NCBI RefSeq assembly: GCF_014650075.1
Contig: NZ_BMUG01000001.1
Location: 758,710-822,709 of the forward strand
DNA from: Streptomyces microflavus
Lineage (GTDB): Bacteria > Actinomycetota > Actinomycetes > Streptomycetales > Streptomycetaceae
Direction: 5' to 3'
DNA length: 64,000 bases
Below the pieces are notes generated by a model. That model was not told the origin of the DNA. It did no database searches and saw nothing but the letters and a program-made list of their open reading frames with translations. How positions within the stretch are numbered: position 1 is the first letter of the stretch; each line of letters begins with the position of its first letter. This document shows, piece by piece, positions 45,604 to 55,642 of the stretch. The translations under genes and the position numbers were made by a program.

Positions 45604-46821
45604 GTGAACCGACCGACCAACGACACCGATTCCTCCGCCGCGCGGGCCCGGGCCGTCCAGCACCTCGCCGGCCGGTGGATACGGGATGCCCTGGCCACCG
45701 GGAAGCCGGCGGAGGGCGGCAGCTTCGTCTGCTCGCCCGCCGGGCTGTGGCTGGCGCTCGCCGCCGTGGCCGCCGGGGCGCGCGGCGGGACCGCCCGGGA
45801 GTTGCGGGCCCTGCTCGGTACGGCGGACCGGGAGGCGGCGTCCGTCGTGACGGCGGCGGCCCGTGAGCTGGCGCTGACCGGGGCGCTGGGGGTGGCGACC
45901 CGGGTGTGGAGCCGGGTGCCGGTGGCCGACGCGTACCGCGAGGCCCTGCCGGACGTCCGCTTCGACGCGATGGACCCGGCGGCGGCCGACGCCTGGGTAC
46001 GGGAGGCCACCGGCGGGCTGATCGGGCGGCTGCCCCTGGAGATCACCGACGGGACCCTGCTCGCCCTGGTCAACGTCCTGGCGCTGAAGGCCCGCTGGGA
46101 GAAGCCGTTCGATGCCTGGCGGACCCGGGACCTCCCGTTCACCGACGCCTCCGGGGCGACCCGACCGGTGCCGACCATGGCCAAGGACGTCCCGCTCGCC
46201 GATGTCTGGGCCGTGGACGGCACGTACGTCGTCGAACTGCGCTGCACCGGAGGGCCGGGCGGTACCGGAGGGCCGGGCGGTACCGGTGGGCCGGGCAGTG
46301 CCGGAGGGCCGGGCGGTACCGCAGAGCCGGGCAGTGCCGGTGGCCCGGGTGGCGGCGGAGCCCGGGTCAGGTTCGTCCTGGGGGAGCCGGGCGCGGGCGC
46401 CGGCCGGGTGCTGCCCGCCGGGTGGGCGGGCCGGGCGGCGGGTGCCCCGCCGGCCGCGGACCGGGTGACCATCGCGCTGCCGCGCCTCACCCTGCGTACG
46501 CGCGTGGCCGTCACCGGGCAGCTGCCCGCGCTCGGGATCCGGCTGGCCACCTCCGACGCGGCGGACTTCTCCGGCCTCTCGCCCGAGCCGCTCGCCATCT
46601 CCGACGTGGTCCAGGAGGCCGTGCTGAAGGTCGCCGAGGAGGGGGTGGAGGCCGCGGCGGTGACGGTGGTCGCCATGCGGGCCGGGAGCGCGGCCCCGCC
46701 GCCGCAGAGGCTCCTGCACCTCGCCTTCGACCGCCCGTTCGGCATCGTCGTGCTGCCCGCCGACAGCGATGTCCCGCTCTTCACCGCCTGGCAGGCGGAC
46801 ACCCCCGCCGACCCGGCCTGA
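45604..46821 (+). CDS. serpin family protein with Gly/Pro insertion
   Basis: 405 residues, GTG start behind AGGGGG. Serpin fold: SFVCSPAGLWLALAAVAAGA, ALVNVLALKARWEKPFD, and the reactive-loop hinge EEGVEAAAVT (345-354) followed by VVAMRAGSAAPPP. The C-terminal DRPFGIVVL strand is present. The Ala-rich P12-P10 hinge fits an inhibitory serpin; P14 is Val rather than Thr/Ser. A GGPGGT-type tract (about residues 215-252) is inserted in the body. No signal peptide, so it is an intracellular protease inhibitor. Confidence 0.9.
   Translation: MNRPTNDTDSSAARARAVQHLAGRWIRDALATGKPAEGGSFVCSPAGLWLALAAVAAGARGGTARELRALLGTADREAASVVTAAARELALTGALGVATRVWSRVPVADAYREALPDVRFDAMDPAAADAWVREATGGLIGRLPLEITDGTLLALVNVLALKARWEKPFDAWRTRDLPFTDASGATRPVPTMAKDVPLADVWAVDGTYVVELRCTGGPGGTGGPGGTGGPGSAGGPGGTAEPGSAGGPGGGGARVRFVLGEPGAGAGRVLPAGWAGRAAGAPPAADRVTIALPRLTLRTRVAVTGQLPALGIRLATSDAADFSGLSPEPLAISDVVQEAVLKVAEEGVEAAAVTVVAMRAGSAAPPPQRLLHLAFDRPFGIVVLPADSDVPLFTAWQADTPADPA
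46246..46359. repeat. degenerate 15-18-base Gly/Pro coding repeat in the serpin gene
   Basis: About six repeats of a GGGCCGGGCGGTACC-like unit in frame, encoding GGPGGT variants, absent from normal serpins. Confidence 0.8.
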
Positions 46822-47004
46822 AGCCTCCCCGAGGCGGCCGCAGCCCCCCGATCGTCCAGGGGGCCCGCCCCGCGCCGACGCCGGGCAAACATTCTTCCGG
46901 ACAAAAGCGTGATGACAGTCAGGCAAAGAGGGGGTTGATTGTGTCTACCTCGTAGGGCAATGCGAGGCTTCATCCGGCACTGCCCCGAGTCGAAGGGGCG
47001 GGGC

Positions 47005-49089
47005 ATGGAACGGTGGGAGGGTCGGCGCAGCGTGACAAATGCGGATCACAGTGTGCGCGGTGGCGCGGTGGCGGACGCGATGACGAACACGGAGACGAGG
47101 ACCGGGCTGACCCGGGCCCTGCTCTGGCTGGTCGTGGCCGTGCTGGCGGTACGGCAGATGGCGGTGGTGCTGCGGCAGCCGCCCGGCGAACGGCTCACCG
47201 ATCTGGAGACCTGGATCGGGGAGAACGGCGTCCTGCACGTGACGGGCTCGCTGTACGACAGCGGCCGGTTCACCGGGACGCCCTTCGCCGGTCTGGTGCT
47301 GAAGCCCCTGACCGCCTCGGCCGAGGCCTCCCTCGGTATCGCGTGGACCTTCGGGTCCCTGCTCCTGGTGGCCGCCCTCGGCGTCGTCGCCGCGCGCGCC
47401 CTGCCCGCGCCGGTCGGCCGGCGTACGGCGCTGCTCGCGGTGCCCGTCGCCATCACCCTGCTCATGCTGTCGCTGCCGGTCCGCAACACCCTCCACCTCG
47501 GCCAGACCAGCATCCTGCCGGTCCTGCTGGTGCTGCTGGCCTGCTTCGTCGTCCGGGACCACCGGCTGCAGGGCGTCCTCGTCGGCCTCGCGGCCGCCCT
47601 GCAGCCGACGCTCCTGCTCTTCGCGGCGCTGCTCTGGCTGACCGGGAAGCGGCGGGCTTCGGTGACCGCCGGTGCCGCCTTCGCCCTCTGTACGGCCGCC
47701 GCCTGGGCCGCGGTGCCGAAGGACTCATGGACGTACTGGGTGCACCATGTCGCGGGCGCCGGGCTCGGTGAGCGGCCGGACAGCCTGGCCAACCAGTCCC
47801 TCCACGGCGCCCTGCTCCGGCTCGGTTTCGAGGGCCCGGCCGAGATCGCCCTGTTCCTCGTCCTCGCCGCCGCGGTCACCGTCGTCGGCGTGCGCCGCGC
47901 GGTCCGCTACGCCCAGGACGGGCAGCTGCTCCTCGCGGTGGCCGTGACCGGATGCGTCGTCGTGGCCGTCTCGCCGACCGCCTGGCAGCACCAGCTGCTG
48001 TGGGTGCTCCTGGCCGTCGTCGGCAAAGTCGGCAAACGCGCCTCCGACCGACTGGTCTGGCCCGCCGTCGTGGTGCTCGTCATCACGCTCCCCGCCAAGA
48101 TGCTGCTCCCGAACGTCGGCCTGGTCATCCCCGTACGGGACAACGTGCTGCTCCTCGCGGCGCTCGGCGCGGCCTGCTTCGCCCCGTTCCTGCTGCGCAC
48201 CTCCCCGTACTGGCAGCGGCCCATCCCCACCGACCACGCGAGACCGGTCGCCGCCCGCTTCGCCCGCGTGCCGCTCCTGCCGTTCTGGCGCCGGGTGCTC
48301 CACCGCCCCAACCTGCTGCTGGAACTCCTGCTCATCCGGGTCGTCTACTCCGCGTACGCACAGGTCCGCCTCGCCGCCACCGCGGGCCGCCCGCTCGCCG
48401 AGGAGCACGGCCGGCAGATCCACGCCATCGAGCAGTGGCTGCACATCGACATCGAGCTGTGGGTCAACCACACGGTCGTGCAGATCACCTGGCTGCGGGA
48501 GTTCTTCGACTACTACTACCTGACCTTCCACTTCATCGTCCCGCTGACGATCCTCGGTGTGCTGTACGCGCGCCGCCCCGCCGACTACCGCTGGGTCCGC
48601 TCCTCCATCGGCTTCGCCACCCTGCTGGCGCTCGTCGGCTTCTGGCTCTACCCGCTGGCCCCGCCCCGGCTCATGCCGGGCCTCGGCTTCATCGACACCG
48701 TCCACGGGGTGCAGGACTTCGCGAAGCCCGACTACGGCACGCTGACCACCGTCACCAACCAGTACGCGGCGATGCCGTCGCTGCACTTCGGCTGGTCGCT
48801 CTGGTGCGGGGTGGTGATCGTGATGCTCGCCCCGAGGATGTGGATGAAGGCGCTCGGCCTGCTCCACCCGCTCTTCACCATCGCGGCGATCGTGGCGACC
48901 GCCAACCACTGGGTGCTGGACGCGGCCGGCGGCGCGCTGGTCGTCTCGCTGGGCTTCGGGCTGACGTACTTGCTGTCCGGACCGCGGAAGCTGGTGACGG
49001 AGGAGAAGCAGCCGGCGGAACCCGGGCGGCCGGAGCCAGGAGCCACCCGGGCGGCCCGGCGTCAGGAGTCCGAGGACGCACTCACCTGA
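47005..49089 (+). CDS. GT87 glycosyltransferase fused to a PAP2-type phosphatase domain
   Basis: 694 residues from ATG 47005; GTG 47032 and ATG 47080 are alternatives. The N-terminal half is a polytopic GT-C (GT87-like) membrane domain. The C-terminal third holds inositol-phosphorylceramide-synthase/PAP2 motifs: YYYLTFHFIVPLTI, NQYAAMPSLHFGWS (Ser-His) and NHWVLDAAGG. Such fusions exist in actinobacteria and may make or recycle a polyprenyl or inositol lipid-linked sugar. Its last codons coincide with a duplicated segment of the neighbouring P450 gene end. Confidence 0.88.
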   Translation: MERWEGRRSVTNADHSVRGGAVADAMTNTETRTGLTRALLWLVVAVLAVRQMAVVLRQPPGERLTDLETWIGENGVLHVTGSLYDSGRFTGTPFAGLVLKPLTASAEASLGIAWTFGSLLLVAALGVVAARALPAPVGRRTALLAVPVAITLLMLSLPVRNTLHLGQTSILPVLLVLLACFVVRDHRLQGVLVGLAAALQPTLLLFAALLWLTGKRRASVTAGAAFALCTAAAWAAVPKDSWTYWVHHVAGAGLGERPDSLANQSLHGALLRLGFEGPAEIALFLVLAAAVTVVGVRRAVRYAQDGQLLLAVAVTGCVVVAVSPTAWQHQLLWVLLAVVGKVGKRASDRLVWPAVVVLVITLPAKMLLPNVGLVIPVRDNVLLLAALGAACFAPFLLRTSPYWQRPIPTDHARPVAARFARVPLLPFWRRVLHRPNLLLELLLIRVVYSAYAQVRLAATAGRPLAEEHGRQIHAIEQWLHIDIELWVNHTVVQITWLREFFDYYYLTFHFIVPLTILGVLYARRPADYRWVRSSIGFATLLALVGFWLYPLAPPRLMPGLGFIDTVHGVQDFAKPDYGTLTTVTNQYAAMPSLHFGWSLWCGVVIVMLAPRMWMKALGLLHPLFTIAAIVATANHWVLDAAGGALVVSLGFGLTYLLSGPRKLVTEEKQPAEPGRPEPGATRAARRQESEDALT

Positions 49090-49133
49090 AGCCGGCCCCG
49101 CTTCAGGAGTCCGGGGACGCACTCACCTGAAGC
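49062..49133. repeat. 31-base direct repeat, offset 41, at the P450 gene end
   Basis: 49062-49092 and 49103-49133 match at 30 of 31 positions. The right copy begins with the P450 stop codon; the left copy supplies the last codons and stop of the convergent GT87 gene. Confidence 0.9.
49085..49107. terminator. hairpin between GT87 and P450 genes
   Basis: CCTGAAGC (49085-49092) and GCTTCAGG (49100-49107) pair perfectly around CGGCCCC. It overlaps both stop codons of the convergent genes. Confidence 0.6.
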
Positions 49134-50356
49134 TGCTTGATGCCGTTCAGCCAGGCCGAGCGGAGCCGCCGGGGGTCCTCCAGCAGCCGCAGATCCGGCA
49201 GCACGTCCGCGATGGCGTTGAAGATCAGGTCGATCTCCATCACAGCCAGCGACTTGCCGAGGCAGAAGTGCGGGCCGCCGCCCCCGAAGCCGAGGTGCGG
49301 GTTGGGGTCGCGGGTGATGTCGAAGGCCTCCGGGGCGTCGAAGACCTCGGGGTCGTTGTTGGCCGAGGAGTAGAACAGCCCGACGCGCTCGCCCTTCCTG
49401 ATCCGCTGACCGCCCAGCTCCAGATCCTGGGTGGCGGTCCGCTGGAAGGAGACGACCGGGGTCGCCCAGCGCACGATTTCCTCGGCCGTGGTCTTCGGGC
49501 GCTCCCGCTTGTAGAGCTCCCACTGCTCGGGGTGGGTGAGGAAGGCGTGCATGCCGTGGCTGATCGCGTTACGGGTGGTCTCGTTACCGGCCACCGCGAG
49601 CAGGATCACGAAGAACCCGAACTCGTCGGAGGACAGGTTCCCCTCACCCTCCGCCGCGACCAGCCGGCTCACGATGTCCTGGGCCGGGCACTCCTTCCGG
49701 GCCGCCGCCAGGTTCATCGAGTACGCGACGATCTCCATGGCCGCCTCGGCGCCGACCTCCTCGGTGATCGCGTACTCGGGATCGTCGTACGCGGCCATCT
49801 TGTTGGACCAGTCGAAGATCTTCGAACGGTCCTGCTGCGGTACGCCGATGAGTTCGGCGATCGCCTGGAGCGGCAGCTCCACCGCGATGTTGGTCACGAA
49901 GTCGAAGGAGCCGTCGGCGTCGGCGGAGGCAAGGGCCGTCTCGACGATGGAGCGGGCCCTGGAGCGCAGCGCCGCCTCCAGCGAGCGCACCGCGCGCGGG
50001 GTGAAGCCGCGCTGGACGATCTGGCGGACCCGGGTGTGTTCCGGTGGGTCCATGTTGAGCATGATGAGCTTCTGGACCTCGATCTGGTCGCGGCTGATCG
50101 TCTCGTTGAAGCGGATGACCGCGGTGTTGGTGTTCGAGGAGAACAACTCGGGATGCGTGGAAACGTACTTGACGTCCGCGTGGCGGGTGACGGCCCAGTA
50201 CCCCGAGTCGCCGAAGCCGGAGATGTTGGTGGGCTGGGTGCACCACCAGACCGGCGCGGTCTGCCGCATCAGGGCGAACTCCGGGTGCGGGACCCGGGCT
50301 TGCAGGAGGTCGGGGTCGGTGAAGTCGAACCCGTCGGGCAGATGGGGGCAGCGCAT
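49103..50356 (-). CDS. cytochrome P450, steroid/terpenoid CYP125-like group
   Basis: 417 residues from the ATG at 50356 (AGAGG upstream). The I-helix AVAGNETTR, K-helix EEIVRW and heme loop GFGGGGPHFCLGKS (Cys365) are complete. The GGGGPHFCLGK loop is typical of actinobacterial CYP124/125/142-like hydroxylases that oxidise sterol side chains or branched lipids. It is divergent from a steroid-type 3-ketoacyl-CoA thiolase, a partner that supports that idea. Electrons may come from the ferredoxin at 60754, though that is 10 kb away. Confidence 0.9.
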   Translation of the reverse strand: MRCPHLPDGFDFTDPDLLQARVPHPEFALMRQTAPVWWCTQPTNISGFGDSGYWAVTRHADVKYVSTHPELFSSNTNTAVIRFNETISRDQIEVQKLIMLNMDPPEHTRVRQIVQRGFTPRAVRSLEAALRSRARSIVETALASADADGSFDFVTNIAVELPLQAIAELIGVPQQDRSKIFDWSNKMAAYDDPEYAITEEVGAEAAMEIVAYSMNLAAARKECPAQDIVSRLVAAEGEGNLSSDEFGFFVILLAVAGNETTRNAISHGMHAFLTHPEQWELYKRERPKTTAEEIVRWATPVVSFQRTATQDLELGGQRIRKGERVGLFYSSANNDPEVFDAPEAFDITRDPNPHLGFGGGGPHFCLGKSLAVMEIDLIFNAIADVLPDLRLLEDPRRLRSAWLNGIKQLQVSASPDS

Positions 50357-50379
50357 GGGCACCTCTCCACTCCGAGCCT

Positions 50380-50402
50380 GATTCTGACGGTCCATCAGAA
50401 TC
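50380..50402. promoter_or_regulatory. palindrome in the P450 leader
   Basis: GATTCTGA (50380-50387) and TCAGAATC (50395-50402) pair perfectly across 7 bases, centred 35 bases upstream of the P450 ATG. It is an operator candidate for a TetR-type regulator. Confidence 0.55.
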
Positions 50403-50414
50403 TGCCCGCAAGGT

Positions 50415-51826
<1,412 letters not shown>

Positions 51827-51864
51827 CGGCCCGGGCCTTCAGCAGCCGAGGGGGCCGTCCACCT

Positions 51865-52689
51865 CTAGAATTCCTCGAACCCCACCCGTGCGTCGAACGC
51901 CGCCCGCCGGGTCGCCCGGCGCAGTGCCTTCAGCAGGGTCGGCCCGACCGTGAGCGTCAGTACGACGGTGAGCACCGCCCGCCCCAGGTCCCAGCCCAGC
52001 GAGGTCGCCGCGCAGTAGGCGAGGAAGCGCACCAGGTTCTCGTGGAGCGGGTCGCCCGCGACGAACGAGATGCCCGAGCCCAGACCGGGGACGATCGTCC
52101 AGCCGTACAGATTCATGATCGTGCCGTACGCGAACGCCGCCACGGACCCGTACACCGCGAGCATCGCCAGCTCCGCCCGGCCGCGCAGCCGGTCCGCGCC
52201 CGGCAGCAGCCCCGCGCCCATCGTGAACCAGCCCATCGACAGCATCTGGAACGGCATCCACGGCCCGACCCCGCCCGTGAGCAGCGCGGAGGCGAACATC
52301 GTCACCGAGCCGAGCACGAACCCGAAGCCGGGGCCCAGCACCCGCCCGCTCAGCACCATCAGGAAGAACATCGGCTCCAGGCCCGCCGTGCCCGCCCCCA
52401 GCGGGCGCAGCGCCGCCCCGACCGCCGCCAGCACCCCGAGCATCGCGACGGCCTTGGCGTCCATGCCGGACTCCGAGATCGTCGCCACCACCACCGCGAC
52501 CAGCAGCGGAAGCAGCGCCGCGAACAGCCACGGCGCGTCCTGCGCGTGCGCGAGCCCGGACCCCGAACCGGCCAGCAGCGGCCACCCGAAGGCGACCACG
52601 CCGACCGCGCTGACCAGCACCAGCGCGGCCACCGACTTCGGCCCGAGCCGCACGGGCCGGGGGGCCCGCGCCCTCTCCGTAACACTCAC
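51865..52689 (-). CDS. ECF transporter S component (substrate-binding membrane subunit)
   Basis: 274 residues from GTG 52689, whose GTGA overlaps the EcfA stop. Six or more membrane helices with the S-component features AVAMLGVLAAVGAALRPLGA and PMFFLMVLSGRVLGPGFGF (the helix 1-3 AxxxA-type EcfT contact). Last gene of a riboswitch-led ECF operon, so it probably binds cobalamin or a precursor. It does not look like BtuM or CbrT by eye. Confidence 0.85.
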   Translation of the reverse strand: MSVTERARAPRPVRLGPKSVAALVLVSAVGVVAFGWPLLAGSGSGLAHAQDAPWLFAALLPLLVAVVVATISESGMDAKAVAMLGVLAAVGAALRPLGAGTAGLEPMFFLMVLSGRVLGPGFGFVLGSVTMFASALLTGGVGPWMPFQMLSMGWFTMGAGLLPGADRLRGRAELAMLAVYGSVAAFAYGTIMNLYGWTIVPGLGSGISFVAGDPLHENLVRFLAYCAATSLGWDLGRAVLTVVLTLTVGPTLLKALRRATRRAAFDARVGFEEF

Positions 52690-54461
52690 GCGCCCGCCTC
52701 CAGCGCGCCGCGCACCTGGGAGACGGTCAGCCACTCCTGCGGGGCCAGGATCTTCGCCGTCTGCGGGGCGAAGGCGGGGGAGGAGACCACCACGCGCCCG
52801 GTCAGGCCGTCCGCGACGACCTCGCCGTCGGCGAGGATCACCACCCGGTGGGCCAGCTCCGCCGCCAGCTCCACATCGTGCGTCGCCAGGACGATCGCGT
52901 GGCCCTCGGCCGCCAGCGACCGCAGTACGCCGACGAGCCGGCCCTTCGCCGCGTAGTCCAGGCCCCGGGTCGGCTCGTCCAGCAGCAACAGCGGCGGGCG
53001 GGCCGTCAGGACCAGGGCGAGCGCGAGGGCGAGCCGCTGGCCCTCGGAGAGGTCGCGGGGATGCGTGGCGTCCTCGACGCCCGGGAGCAGTTCGGAGACC
53101 AGCGCCCGGCAGGTGCCCTCCGCCGCGCCCGCGTCCCGGTCGGCGGCCGCGCACTCGGCGGCCACCGTGTCCGCGTACAGCAGATCGCGCGGCTCCTGCG
53201 GGACCAGGCCGACCCGGCGGATCATGGTGCGCGGATCGGTACGGGCCGGGGCCAGGCCGCCGACGCGTACGGAGCCGGAGGTGGGCTCGACCATGCCGAC
53301 CAGCGCGCCGAGCAGCGTGGACTTCCCGGCCCCGTTACGGCCCATCAGCGCCACGGTCTCGCCGGGCGCCACGGTGAGCGTGACCCGCCGCAGCGCCTCG
53401 ATCCGCCCGCGCCGCACGCTCAGCGACTCGACCCGGGTGACGGGGTCGGTGGCCGGGGCGGGGGCGGCTTCGGCAGATCCCTTACGTCCCAGCAGCCGGG
53501 CGATCCGCCCGGGGCGGGGGCCGGTCGATACGGGCGCGGGCGCGACGGACGGGTTCACGTCCACGTTCACGTCCACGTCCACGGAAGTCTCCGGCGGCGC
53601 GACGGACACATTCGCGGGAGCCCCCGGCGGTGCGGGCGGTTCGGCCGTCGCCAGCCGGGCCCGCAGCTCGCCCGCCCCGCGCCGGGCATCGCGTACCGAC
53701 AGCGGCAGCGGGTCCCAGCCCGCCAGCAGCCCCAGCTCCGCGACCGGCGGCCGGACCGGTGAGATGGCCATGATCTCGGCGGGCGCCCCCATCACGGGCG
53801 CGGCGCCCGGCGCGGGCAGCAGGACGACCTGGTCCGCGTACTGCACCACCCGCTCCAGCCGGTGCTCGGCCATCAGCACGGTCGTCCCCAGGTCGTGGAC
53901 CAGCCGTTGCAGTACGGCGAGAACCTCCTCGGCCGCCGCCGGGTCCAGCGCGGACGTCGGCTCGTCGAGCACCAGCACCTTGGGGTGCGGGGTCAGCACC
54001 GAACCGATCGCCACCCGCTGCTGCTGGCCGCCCGACAGGGTCGCGATCGGCCGGTCCCGCAGCTCGGCCAGCCCCAGCAGATCGAGGGTCTCCTCCACAC
54101 GCCGGCGCATGACGTCCGGCGCCAGGCCCAACGACTCCATGCCGTACGCGAGTTCGTCCTCGACCGTGTCCGTGACGAAGTGGGCCAACGGGTCCTGCCC
54201 CACCGTGCCGACCAGATCGGCCAGTTCACGCGGCTTGTGGGTGCGGGTGTCCCGCCCGCCCACCGTGACCCGGCCGCTCAGCACCCCGCCCGTGAAGTGC
54301 GGGACGAGCCCCGAGACCGTACCGAGCAACGTCGACTTGCCGACCCCCGACGGTCCGACGAGCAGCACCAACTCCCCTTCCGGGACCGCGAGATCGACGC
54401 CGGAGAGCGTGGGCCGGTCCGTCCCGTCGTACCGCACGGAGACCTGCTCGAACCTGATCAC
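52686..54461 (-). CDS. ECF transporter ATPase, two ABC domains in one chain
   Basis: 591 residues from GTG 54461. The first nucleotide-binding domain has Walker A GPSGVGKST, signature LSGGQQQR and Walker B VLVLDEPTSALD; the second has GRNGAGKST, the atypical LSEGQRLALALAL, and LLLLDEPTRGLD. A VDVNVDVN linker separates them. It corresponds to fused EcfA-EcfA', energising an ECF-type uptake transporter. Four-base overlaps with genes on both sides show a tightly coupled operon. Confidence 0.93.
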   Translation of the reverse strand: MIRFEQVSVRYDGTDRPTLSGVDLAVPEGELVLLVGPSGVGKSTLLGTVSGLVPHFTGGVLSGRVTVGGRDTRTHKPRELADLVGTVGQDPLAHFVTDTVEDELAYGMESLGLAPDVMRRRVEETLDLLGLAELRDRPIATLSGGQQQRVAIGSVLTPHPKVLVLDEPTSALDPAAAEEVLAVLQRLVHDLGTTVLMAEHRLERVVQYADQVVLLPAPGAAPVMGAPAEIMAISPVRPPVAELGLLAGWDPLPLSVRDARRGAGELRARLATAEPPAPPGAPANVSVAPPETSVDVDVNVDVNPSVAPAPVSTGPRPGRIARLLGRKGSAEAAPAPATDPVTRVESLSVRRGRIEALRRVTLTVAPGETVALMGRNGAGKSTLLGALVGMVEPTSGSVRVGGLAPARTDPRTMIRRVGLVPQEPRDLLYADTVAAECAAADRDAGAAEGTCRALVSELLPGVEDATHPRDLSEGQRLALALALVLTARPPLLLLDEPTRGLDYAAKGRLVGVLRSLAAEGHAIVLATHDVELAAELAHRVVILADGEVVADGLTGRVVVSSPAFAPQTAKILAPQEWLTVSQVRGALEAGA

Positions 54462-55642
54462 GCCTGCTCCTTGCCGCGGTGGTCGTCGCTGCGACGGTCG
54501 TGTTCTTCGAAGCGCCGGGCCGAAGGGGGTACGGGGGCGACCAGCGCGGGCAGCAGCCCGACCAGCACGGCCGCCGCCGGCCAGAGCGGCAGCACCGGCG
54601 CGGTCAGCGGTACGACCCCGGGGTGCAGCGCCTCCGGATCGACCGAGCCCGCCCGGATCATCGCGGCCGCCACCACCGCACCCGACCCCGCCACCAGCCA
54701 GGCCCGTACGCCCCACCGGTCCGGGCGGTAGCGGGTGCGCACCGAACGACGGCCGCCGAGCCGCAGCCCCGCCATCGCCGCGACGAGCCCCGCCAGCAGA
54801 ACGGGCAGCCCGTACACGGCCCCCTGCGCGGCCAGCAGCCCGTACGTGCCCGCGCACACCCCGAGCAGCCCGCCGAGGGTGAGGACATTGGTGGTGTGCC
54901 GGACGGCGGGCGGGACCTGGGCGGTACGCCCGTACCCCCGGGCGTCCATCGACGCGGCCACCGCCACCGAGCGCTCCAACGCCCCCTCCAGCACCGGCAG
55001 TCCGATCTGCGCGACGGCCTTCACCCCACCGGTCGGCCGCCCCCGCAGCCGCCGCGCGGTACGCAGCCGGACCACATCGGCGACCATGTTCGGGGCGAAC
55101 GTCATGGCGACGACGACGGCGACCCCGACCTCGTACAGCGCGCCGGGCAGCGACTTCAGCAGCCGGGCCGGGTTGGCGAGCGAGTTCGCCGCGCCGACGC
55201 AGATCAGCAGGGCGGCCAGCTTCATCCCGTCGTAGAGGGAGAAGACCAGCTGCTCGGCCGTGACCCGGCCGCCGATCCGCACCCCCTGTGCCCAGTCGGG
55301 CAGCGGCACTTCGGGGAGCGTCAGCACGGTGTGCGAGCCCGGGATCTGCGAGCCGAGGAAGACGGAGAAGAGCAGGCGCAGCGCCACGACGAAGAGCCCG
55401 AGCTTGATGAACGCCCCGTACGAACGGGCCCACGGCGCGTCCGTGCGCCGGGCCGCCACCACATACCCCGCCACCCCGACCAGCAGGCCGAGCAGCAGCG
55501 GGTTGGTCGTCCGGGAGGCGGCCGTGGCCAGCCCCAGCGCCCACAGCCACCACGCCCCGGCCGGCAGCGCGTTGGAGCGGCCCGCCTCGGGCGCGTGCAG
55601 GGCACGCCGGAGCAGCCGGGCCGCCCCCGGGGAGCGCGTCAT
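54458..55642 (-). CDS. ECF transporter T component (EcfT/CbiQ)
   Basis: 394 residues, longer than usual because of extra C-terminal helices. The EcfT coupling motifs are seen in the cytoplasmic helices: SMDARGYGRTAQ (Ala-Arg-Gly) and the earlier RTARRLRGRP. Multiple membrane segments (about 30-50, 75-100 and several after 250). ATGA overlap with the upstream gene at 55639. It links the ATPase chain to the S component. Confidence 0.9.
   Translation of the reverse strand: MTRSPGAARLLRRALHAPEAGRSNALPAGAWWLWALGLATAASRTTNPLLLGLLVGVAGYVVAARRTDAPWARSYGAFIKLGLFVVALRLLFSVFLGSQIPGSHTVLTLPEVPLPDWAQGVRIGGRVTAEQLVFSLYDGMKLAALLICVGAANSLANPARLLKSLPGALYEVGVAVVVAMTFAPNMVADVVRLRTARRLRGRPTGGVKAVAQIGLPVLEGALERSVAVAASMDARGYGRTAQVPPAVRHTTNVLTLGGLLGVCAGTYGLLAAQGAVYGLPVLLAGLVAAMAGLRLGGRRSVRTRYRPDRWGVRAWLVAGSGAVVAAAMIRAGSVDPEALHPGVVPLTAPVLPLWPAAAVLVGLLPALVAPVPPSARRFEEHDRRSDDHRGKEQA

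Noticed and set aside
49062..49133. 31-base direct repeat as attachment sites of a mobile element
   Set aside because: Only 10 bases separate the copies and nothing mobile is nearby.
52686..54461. Double ABC ATPase as an antibiotic resistance ABC-F protein
   Set aside because: Neighbouring EcfT and S component genes and the riboswitch fit an ECF importer; the ABC-F linker signature is absent.
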